Shown: positions 1-4,162 of the stretch, piece after piece
Numbering within the stretch: position 1 is the stretch's first letter
How the letters are laid out: every line of letters starts with the position of its first letter
Source: DATCJA01 sp050742335
GTDB taxonomy: Bacteria > Acidobacteriota > Vicinamibacteria > Vicinamibacterales > UBA2999
Direction of reading: 5' to 3'
Length of the DNA: 6,560 nt
Assembly: GCA_050742335.1 (NCBI GenBank)
Contig: JBOGIR010000070.1
Location: 1 to 6,560, forward strand
Position numbers and translations under genes: made by a program
The notes under the pieces: model-generated
Database searches by the model: none
Told to the model about the DNA's origin: nothing
What the model saw: only the letters and a program-made list of their open reading frames with translations

Positions 1-572
1 CGCTGCTGGCCAACAACTCGCCGTTCGACCGCTACATGCGCGGCGACCGCAGCGCCATGACGGAGCAACAGGTCAGGGGAATGCAGCGCTTCGAGGAGAT
101 CGGGTGCATCAGGTGCCACAACGGGCCCATGTTCTCCGATTACAAACTGCATGTCATGGGCGTGCCCAACAACCCCGCTCTGCCCGCCTCCGACGGAGGC
201 GCGCAGAACCCTCCTTGCCCGGCAGCTCCTCAGGAGCCGCGTACTGCAGCGTCCCGAGCAGGGTGCGACAGCTATGCGTTTCGCACGCCGTCGCTGCGAA
301 ACGTCGAATTTACCTTCCCATACGGGCACAATGGCACGTTCCGGACGCTGCGCGCCGTCGTGGGGTTCTATGAATCCACCAGCGCCGGGAGCTCCCGGAA
401 CCCGAACGTCAGCTACGAGCAGCTCGATCCGCGGCTTCGCGAGTTGCAGAACGTGGACGAAGAAGACGTGGATCTGATCGAGTTTTTACATGCTCTGAGC
501 GATGGCTCGTTCGACCGGACGATTCCCGAGCGCGTACCGAGCGGCCTGCCCGTCGGCGGAAGAATTCGATAG
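1..572 (+). CDS. MauG / diheme cytochrome c peroxidase family protein, C-terminal part (5' end outside window)
   Basis: The reading frame is open from base 3 and its start lies upstream of the window. The visible protein begins LLANNSPFDRYMRGD, the lead-in to the C-terminal heme domain of bacterial diheme cytochrome c peroxidase/MauG proteins. Next come a c-type heme site (GCIRCH, bases 105-122) followed by NGPMFSD, then FRTPSLRNV and PYGHNGTF, and a closing helix (DVDLIEFLHALSD), all in family order. Members are periplasmic and use hydrogen peroxide or carry out protein-derived oxidations with two c-type hemes; only the C-terminal heme site is visible. Oddities: an insert with two extra cysteines (bases 216-218 and 264-266) between the heme motif and TPSLRN, which could form a disulfide, and glycine in PYGHNG where a bulkier residue is common. 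An 80-base gap separates it from the next gene on the same strand, so co-transcription is possible. The family is secure; the substrate is unknown. Confidence 0.9.
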   Translation, partial: LLANNSPFDRYMRGDRSAMTEQQVRGMQRFEEIGCIRCHNGPMFSDYKLHVMGVPNNPALPASDGGAQNPPCPAAPQEPRTAASRAGCDSYAFRTPSLRNVEFTFPYGHNGTFRTLRAVVGFYESTSAGSSRNPNVSYEQLDPRLRELQNVDEEDVDLIEFLHALSDGSFDRTIPERVPSGLPVGGRIR

Positions 573-641
573 AGCAGAGTACGCGCCGTCATGGGTATCT
601 GCTACTGGCTTTTCGACACCCAAATTTGCGGCATAGCGATT

Positions 642-646
642 GGAGG
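642..646 (+). promoter_or_regulatory. Ribosome binding site deciding the start at 653
   Basis: GGAGG lies six bases before the ATG at 653. It selects that ATG over an in-frame TTG at 626, and the protein starting at 653 begins directly with a well-formed signal peptide. Confidence 0.8.
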
Positions 647-652
647 ACTCAC

Positions 653-1321
653 ATGAAACCGATTTCTCTGTTTGTACTCGGCGTAATGGCGGTTGCGATG
701 AGCGCGCCGGCGCAGGCGCAGGTCTACGAGGCGCGTCGCCGGACCGAGACGACAGACCCCATCCAAAAGCCGTTGCTCGCCGCTCCGAACGAGGCTATGG
801 CCAGGGACGCCACGGTCATTAAGTGGATTCGGAATCCGAATGCGGGCGAAGGGGTCACGGCTGCCGACTTTACGTTTGAAGTTTTGAGGAGCGGCCCCAG
901 CCGTATGGTCTGCTACGACCTGTCCGGCTGGCCCGGAGAGGAGCCGTGGTCGGTGGAGTGCACCAGCAGCGAGGCCAACCTGCCGCGCATCGCGCAGAAT
1001 CGAGCGTTCGCGGAGAGGGGGAGCAAGGCCACGCCAACGCTGGCAGGTGGCAGGCCTGTCTTGTCGAGCAGCGGCACCGGAGGGATTAGGGAGCTGGTTG
1101 TGGCCGCCGGGAAAGACAAAACGCGTGTGCTGTCCGAAGTCGGGACCATGTGGTATAACCTCCGGGGCTCCAGCCAGGACACCGCCATCTGGCACACGTT
1201 TATCGGCATGCCGAACCTCAAGGGGGCGCAAGTCGGACTGCCGGAGGTTGGCGACGCAGGCGGCGCCTGGCTGATGTTTGCGGGCACGCCGGAAGCCCAC
1301 ATCATGTTGCCGGGCCGATAA
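653..1321 (+). CDS. Exported protein of unknown function (222 aa)
   Basis: I do not recognise a named family. The start at 653 is supported by GGAGG six bases upstream and by an N-terminal signal peptide: a Lys at residue 2, a hydrophobic stretch at about 4-17, and an APAQA cleavage context with likely cleavage after Ala22. The mature part (about 200 residues) has no further membrane segment. It has two cysteines (Cys87 and Cys103) close enough for a disulfide, a Gly/Ser-rich middle (about 130-145) and a C-terminal half that looks beta-rich. No heme, metal or catalytic motif was found. It lies 80 bases downstream of the peroxidase gene on the same strand and 117 bases before another exported protein. 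A periplasmic or secreted location is inferred from the signal peptide. Confidence 0.8.
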   Translation: MKPISLFVLGVMAVAMSAPAQAQVYEARRRTETTDPIQKPLLAAPNEAMARDATVIKWIRNPNAGEGVTAADFTFEVLRSGPSRMVCYDLSGWPGEEPWSVECTSSEANLPRIAQNRAFAERGSKATPTLAGGRPVLSSSGTGGIRELVVAAGKDKTRVLSEVGTMWYNLRGSSQDTAIWHTFIGMPNLKGAQVGLPEVGDAGGAWLMFAGTPEAHIMLPGR

Positions 1322-1360
1322 CCGGCAGAGAGTTTCTCGGCCTCGGGGTTTTCGACCACG

Positions 1361-1398
1361 AATCAGGGGGAGGTGTGGTGTGACACCTTCCCCCGATT
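1361..1398 (+). terminator. Strong hairpin between two host genes, candidate terminator
   Basis: A 16-base arm (1361-1376) pairs with 1383-1398 across a 6-base loop. Fourteen positions are Watson-Crick, one is a G-U wobble in RNA and one is a mismatch. It begins 40 bases after the stop of the upstream exported-protein gene and ends 40 bases before the next ATG. Only three T's follow the stem, and the first two are within it, so it is not a classic intrinsic terminator. A transcript-stabilising or processing hairpin is the alternative. A possible GTG start at 1373 lies inside the stem, which argues against that start for the next gene. Confidence 0.5.
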
Positions 1399-1438
1399 TC
1401 CCACAGGTTGCGAAATGTCTTCGCTTTGCGTGAGCTTT

Positions 1439-1780
1439 ATGAAATATCTACTGACATGTCTTCTTGCCTCCGCTCTTCTTGTCTCCGCCACGATGTTTGC
1501 AGCCCAGAGCAGACAGACTTTCTCAGGCACGATCACCGATGACCAGTGCCCCGGAGCCGATCATTCCGGAATGCGGATGGGGCCGACGGACGCCGAGTGC
1601 GTGCTGGCCTGCATCCGCGCCCATGGCGCCTCCTACGTTCTGTATGACGGCAAAGACGTCTATGAGCTGAGCGATCAGGAGAAGCCGAAAGAGTTCGCAG
1701 GAAAGAGAGTTACGGTCACAGGCACGCTGGACGGAAAAACCAAGACGATCCAGGTAGATTCAATCACAGCAGCGAGATGA
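1439..1780 (+). CDS. Small exported protein, DUF5818-like (113 aa)
   Basis: From the ATG at 1439 the product has a short signal peptide (MKYLL, then hydrophobic to about residue 21; cleavage probably near Ala22) and a compact domain of about 90 residues. The domain follows the pattern I associate with DUF5818 proteins of Acidobacteriota: TFSGTITDDQC, a His- and Met-containing loop (DHSGM), a Cys-x3-Cys pair (Cys54, Cys58), YVLYDGKDVYELSD, then KRVTVTGTLDGKTKTIQV. The last part resembles the strand-turn-strand repeats of an OB-like small barrel. Cys37, His42, Cys54 and Cys58 could bind metal or form a disulfide, but no function is established. An ATG at 1415 is an in-frame alternative start, but it puts extra polar residues before the signal peptide; a GTG at 1373 falls inside the hairpin at 1361-1398. 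No strong ribosome binding site precedes 1439. The family call is from memory. Confidence 0.75.
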   Translation: MKYLLTCLLASALLVSATMFAAQSRQTFSGTITDDQCPGADHSGMRMGPTDAECVLACIRAHGASYVLYDGKDVYELSDQEKPKEFAGKRVTVTGTLDGKTKTIQVDSITAAR

Positions 1781-2031
1781 GCCGCACGTAGCGCCGATCT
1801 CTGGCCGGCTCCTTCGGTAGCCCGCAAGTCCGAACATACGGCATTAGACCGGTCTGCATAACACGTCTCCAGCCCGCCGCATATCGCGGCCAGGGCGGAC
1901 AGGGTTTGGAGAGGACCAGGCGTCGTTCGCGGCGCGCGGCTCAAGCTGTACCCCGTCCAAACGAAATGGCGGGCGTACGAGAAACACTTGATTTCCGCAC
2001 GCCCGAATCGGCGGCGCTCGATCGTGTGAAG
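1781..2031. other. Convergent intergenic gap; likely host/element junction
   Basis: This 251-base stretch separates the stop of the last host gene (+) from the stop of the recombinase gene (-). I see no tRNA, no convincing coding region and no classic terminator. It contains a 10-base palindrome at 1846-1855 (AGACCGGTCT) and an imperfect dyad at 1970-2005, listed separately. The switch of strand and of gene content across the gap makes it the most likely place for the left end of the mobile element. The exact boundary cannot be set without the other end. Confidence 0.45.
1970..2005. other. Imperfect dyad beside the recombinase gene: possible crossover site or terminator
   Basis: Thirteen of 18 base pairs are symmetric about a centre at 1987/1988. 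The outer arms CGGGCGT and ACGCCCG are exact, there are inner matches at 1978-1979/1996-1997 and 1982-1983/1992-1993, and the central dinucleotide CT is asymmetric. Small serine recombinases act at crossover sites of roughly 26-30 bp with partial dyad symmetry and a 2-bp core, often next to their own gene. This dyad starts 26 bases past the recombinase stop. It could instead be a terminator for the converging genes, though no T-run follows on either strand. Confidence 0.35.
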
Positions 2032-2643
2032 TCAGTCAGATACATCCGTCGATTCCGACGGGTTTTTCGCACGCGCTTGGAAAGCCGCTCTCGCTGTCGC
2101 GACCCCGACGCCAACCACTCGGCCGACGTCGCGCCAGGATCGGCCTTCGGCCCGGAGTGCGGCGACTTGAGCACCATCGACGTCTCGACGCGGTCGGCCG
2201 AGTCGTTGTCCGCGCGCACGCGCCGCCGCGATGCCGGAGCGAACGCGGTCGCGAATCAGTTCTCGTTCAAATTCCGCGATGCTGGCGAAAATCCCGAACA
2301 CGAGCCGGCCGTTTGGCGTGGACGTGTCCACGCCTTCATGCAACGAGACGAACTGAATCCCGAGCGCGTCGAATTCACCGAGCGCATTTACAAGCAGGGA
2401 AAGACTTCGCGCGAAGCGGTCAAAGCGGTAGACAATGACCGCATCGAAGCGTCTTTTACGGCAGCCGGCGAGGAGTTGATCGAGTTGCGGCCGCCGCACT
2501 TTCGCTCCGCTGATGCCGACGTCCGTGAACTCTGCCGAGATGTCCCAACCGCGCCGCTGGCAATACTCTCGCAGCTCGCGAAGCTGCACGGTCGGGTCCT
2601 GGCCGGCGTGGGTGCTGACGCGGGCGTAGAGCGCCGCTCTCAT
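2032..2643 (-). CDS. Serine recombinase, resolvase/invertase type (203 aa)
   Basis: The product is a small serine recombinase that would cut and rejoin DNA through a phosphoserine link. The catalytic domain spans about residues 1-145. ALYARVST holds the nucleophile Ser10 and Arg8, DVGISGAK at 41-48 matches the conserved middle block, and FDRFARS (74-80) supplies the active-site Asp75, Arg76 and Arg79. GIFASIAEFERELI starts the long dimerisation helix E. GQRLGRPRRD follows, then a C-terminal Hin-like helix-turn-helix (about 155-190). The length matches resolvases and invertases, not large serine integrases, since the large recombinase and zinc-ribbon domains are absent. The start at 2643 is favoured because it gives the canonical N-terminus and has a strong ribosome binding site; a longer open frame to 2829 adds unrelated residues that overlap the upstream gene. 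It overlaps the stop of the winged-helix gene by 4 bases. The role (integration, excision, inversion or multimer resolution) is open. Confidence 0.93.
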   Translation of the reverse strand: MRAALYARVSTHAGQDPTVQLRELREYCQRRGWDISAEFTDVGISGAKVRRPQLDQLLAGCRKRRFDAVIVYRFDRFARSLSLLVNALGEFDALGIQFVSLHEGVDTSTPNGRLVFGIFASIAEFERELIRDRVRSGIAAARARGQRLGRPRRDVDGAQVAALRAEGRSWRDVGRVVGVGVATARAAFQARAKNPSESTDVSD

Positions 2644-2906
2644 CTGACGCCGCCTTCCTCGTGCGTCCGGCGACGCAGCCAATCGAGACGGTCCACACCT
2701 CGTTGACTCAGTCGATAGAGCAGTAGACCACGGCGATCGAGTGTGCGGTCGAGGAGTTTCCAACGATGCAAACGCAACAAGTACGAATACGCGGCGCGCA
2801 CAGGATAAAAGCTCGCGAGCACCGCCCACGCTGGCGGCGACAGCCAGCCGCGATTTTCAAACACGGTGAGCGCACGAAGTTTCAGCAAATTGTATTTGCC
2901 GGGCAT
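2640..2906 (-). CDS. Small winged-helix DNA-binding protein (88 aa)
   Basis: No named family is recognised, but the pattern is that of a winged helix. A first helix (about 7-18) is followed by WLSPPAWAVLASF (21-33), a likely recognition helix (36-47, ending in LLRLHRW), then a wing in which LLDRTLDRRG turns into LLYRLSQRGVDRLDWLRR. That ending resembles the 'YxLTxxG' tail of PadR/MarR-like regulators. The protein is basic and has no membrane segment. I chose the ATG at 2906; a TTG at 2954 would add 16 residues that span an inverted repeat and lack a good ribosome site. Its stop overlaps the recombinase ATG (ATGA). It probably binds element DNA as a regulator, a recombination accessory factor or an excision-type protein; which of these is not shown. 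Confidence 0.7.
   Translation of the reverse strand: MPGKYNLLKLRALTVFENRGWLSPPAWAVLASFYPVRAAYSYLLRLHRWKLLDRTLDRRGLLLYRLSQRGVDRLDWLRRRTHEEGGVR
2653..2660 (-). promoter_or_regulatory. Ribosome binding site for the recombinase
   Basis: On the - strand GAGGAAGG ends nine bases before the ATG at 2643. It lies inside the last codons of the upstream winged-helix gene (its Glu-Glu-Gly). It supports the 2643 start and coupled translation. Confidence 0.75.
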
Positions 2907-2920
2907 TGATTGAAATCTCT

Positions 2921-2947
2921 GCGCACAAAAGCGAACGAAATGTGCGC
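2921..2947. promoter_or_regulatory. Inverted repeat upstream of the winged-helix gene, candidate operator
   Basis: GCGCACA (2921-2927) and TGTGCGC (2941-2947) form a perfect 7-bp inverted repeat around a 13-base A-rich spacer. It is 14 bases before the ATG at 2906, in the only sizeable gap (77 bases) of the element's gene block. A direct repeat TGAAATC (2911-2917 and 2962-2968) flanks it. The position suits an operator for the adjacent winged-helix protein, or an mRNA hairpin. No convincing promoter hexamers were found. Confidence 0.35.
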
Positions 2948-2983
2948 CCGACAATCTCGCGTGAAATCAGGAATCGCAAAGTG

Positions 2984-3688
2984 CTAGCGTTTGCTGTTCC
3001 ACAGACTTCCGGGATCGCTTTGTTCATTTGTTGAATCGTCTGTGCGTTCGCGCGAACGAGTAGCTTCGCGTTTTAGCAAGCGCGGTGACGGTGGGACGAT
3101 CGTGCGTTCGATGACGCTCCACGTGAAGCTATCGTGCAACCCCAATCCAGCAACTTGTTCGGCAACGTCACGCCCGCAGCGCTCGGCGATCGCATCCAGA
3201 TCCCTCGGCTCGGTCTGAGAGAAGAAGACGAAGATGTCTGTCGCGCTGGTGAGCGAGCGAGAGACTTCCCCGGCTCGCTGAGCGGTCCATAACAGGTCGA
3301 TGCCGCGATGTCGGCCCGTGCGAACGATCTTGCCGAAAATAGGCGACAGATAATTGGCCCGGCAGACGAGCGGCGCCTCCTCGATGACGAGCAAGATCGG
3401 CCCGTAGTCGAGCACAAGTTCGCACACGGGCTCGAACTCATGCTCTAGATCGTCGGGGACGATAGCGCAGGCAAAGGTCTTCAGCCGACGCTCAGACACC
3501 TCATTGAAGTAGTCGTACAGATCGTCGCCGACGCCCTCGAAGTGGTCGGGTAGAAGGTCGATAAAGTCGGCCATCGGGTCCCACGCGAGGATTCGCGGCG
3601 CGTATTTCAGGAGAAGCGCGGCACGCGTGCTCTTGCCGGACCCTTTGCGTCCCACGATTCCGACAATCTGATTTTGAAAGTCGCTCAT
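2984..3688 (-). CDS. HerA/FtsK-type P-loop ATPase (234 aa), DNA transfer or packaging candidate
   Basis: This is a short single-domain P-loop ATPase. Walker A is GRKGSGKS at residues 13-20, right after a beta strand (QIVGIVG). AWDPMADF (35-42) is the 'DP' block seen in the HerA/FtsK/Zot group. Walker B is ILLVIEEA (98-105), with Glu where Asp is usual. FGKIVRTGRHRGIDLLW (118-134), TAQRAGEVSRSLTS and TEPRDLDAIA (159-168) match conserved segments of phage and plasmid HerA-like ATPases. The tail after about 205 is polar and charged. Members pump or thread double-stranded DNA; proteins of this size include packaging ATPases of tailless membrane-containing phages. The start at 3688 gives the canonical N-terminus and has GGAG nine bases upstream; a longer frame to 3832 covers the membrane-protein gene. 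The 4-base overlap with the upstream membrane-protein gene suggests the two work together. Transfer versus packaging cannot be decided here. Confidence 0.85.
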   Translation of the reverse strand: MSDFQNQIVGIVGRKGSGKSTRAALLLKYAPRILAWDPMADFIDLLPDHFEGVGDDLYDYFNEVSERRLKTFACAIVPDDLEHEFEPVCELVLDYGPILLVIEEAPLVCRANYLSPIFGKIVRTGRHRGIDLLWTAQRAGEVSRSLTSATDIFVFFSQTEPRDLDAIAERCGRDVAEQVAGLGLHDSFTWSVIERTIVPPSPRLLKREATRSRERTDDSTNEQSDPGSLWNSKR

Positions 3689-3873
3689 GGCAGCGGACTC
3701 CAGGGTGAAACGAGCGGTGTTGGTACTGCGATTGGTGACAGAAGCGCCGTCGGCGCCCCTCGTTTCCGCACCAAGAGCCAGAAGACCAGACTGAGGCCCG
3801 CGATGACCGCAAACGTCAACAGCGGATCCCACGTCGGCAGGGCGATGTCGTTGTCTCGTGTTCGCTGGTTCAT
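3685..3873 (-). CDS. Small single-pass membrane protein (62 aa)
   Basis: The product has a polar N-terminus (1-17), one strongly hydrophobic segment of about 18 residues (18-35, ending FWLLV), a basic stop (RKR, 36-38) and a Pro/Leu-rich tail. The charge pattern predicts N-out, C-in topology with no cleavable signal. A GAGAGGG ribosome site lies eight bases before the ATG at 3873. The 3' end overlaps the ATPase start by 4 bases (ATGA), so the two proteins are probably made in a fixed ratio. I know of no specific family. By position it may anchor the ATPase at the membrane or be a small virion membrane protein, as packaging ATPases of tailless phages often have small membrane-protein neighbours. 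That role is inference only. Being so short, it rests on the start signal, the overlap and the membrane segment. Confidence 0.72.
   Translation of the reverse strand: MNQRTRDNDIALPTWDPLLTFAVIAGLSLVFWLLVRKRGAPTALLSPIAVPTPLVSPWSPLP
3698..3701 (-). promoter_or_regulatory. Ribosome binding site for the ATPase
   Basis: On the - strand GGAG (within CTGGAG) ends nine bases before the ATG at 3688, inside the membrane-protein gene. It supports the shorter ATPase start that begins just before the Walker A strand. Confidence 0.6.
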
Positions 3874-3881
3874 GGCGTTTG

Positions 3882-3888
3882 CCCTCTC
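3882..3888 (-). promoter_or_regulatory. Ribosome binding site for the membrane protein, overlapping the upstream stop
   Basis: On the - strand GAGAGGG ends eight bases before the ATG at 3873 and overlaps the TGA of the TubC-N-like gene (3889-3887). Termination and re-initiation are thus likely coupled. Confidence 0.65.
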
Positions 3889-4162
3889 AAGTCTTGAACA
3901 GGTGCGAGTCGTCTGCCTGATACTGGAGCACTCGCCGCGCCTCGTCGCGATGCTCGCGTAAGAAGGTGATTTCATCAGCGGTAATCTGACCTGGTGGTCT
4001 GATGCAGATCCGCCCATCGGCAAGCAACTCGCAGGTGCAACCTCGCGCCTCGATGTCGAGCAGCTTCGCCAAGACGGCGCAATTCGCCGTGAAGCCATCG
4101 CGGAACGTGATGAGCGTCGGCGCCTCAGATGATGTCGCCGCCAAGGTTGCTGTCCGTTTCAT
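3887..4162 (-). CDS. TubC N-terminal docking domain-like protein (91 aa)
   Basis: Residues about 28-82 show the helix-hairpin-helix pattern of TubC N-terminal docking domains. A first helix (AVLAKLLDIEARG) is followed by a short beta hairpin (CELLADGRICIRPP), then the 'LT.E...LR.H..E....L' signature as ITADEITFLREHRDEARRVLQY. In megasynthases this small domain pairs one protein chain with another. Free-standing copies next to phage and plasmid primases are common, and their partner there is not established. The first 20 residues are polar and probably disordered. The start at 4162 lies within the last codons of the primase gene (38-base overlap), with a modest GGTGG ribosome site. A longer frame to 4294 would run through the repeat array and is less likely. 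Three cysteines (28, 42, 44) are unusual for this domain. It may dock to the primase-helicase; this is inference. Confidence 0.75.
   Translation of the reverse strand: MKRTATLAATSSEAPTLITFRDGFTANCAVLAKLLDIEARGCTCELLADGRICIRPPGQITADEITFLREHRDEARRVLQYQADDSHLFKT

Noticed and set aside
602..1300. A 232-codon open frame on the - strand
   Set aside because: It mirrors the exported-protein gene at 653-1321, which has a signal peptide and a GGAGG site. The mirror product is Arg/Pro-rich and featureless, as expected in GC-rich DNA.
1373..1438. GTG at 1373 as start of the DUF5818-like gene
   Set aside because: It falls inside the hairpin stem, has no good ribosome site, and would place 22 non-signal residues ahead of an otherwise standard signal peptide.
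1846..1855. Perfect palindrome AGACCGGTCT as a recombination or operator site
   Set aside because: Symmetry stops at 10 bases with no flanking matches. A palindrome this short is weak evidence in a 251-base gap.
1906..2706. A 266-codon open frame on the + strand
   Set aside because: It lies antisense to the serine recombinase and the end of the winged-helix gene. Its product is Arg/Ser-rich with no recognisable domain, while the - strand frame has full catalytic motifs and a ribosome site.
2644..2829. Upstream extension of the recombinase to 2829
   Set aside because: The added 62 residues resemble no recombinase domain and overlap the winged-helix gene. GAGGAAGG before 2643 and the canonical N-terminus fix the start.
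3084..3092. Isolated GGTGACGGT in the ATPase gene, with further single heptamers at 5816-5822 and 6239-6245, as part of the iteron array
   Set aside because: Scattered single copies in several kilobases of GC-rich DNA are close to chance expectation and lie far from the cluster.
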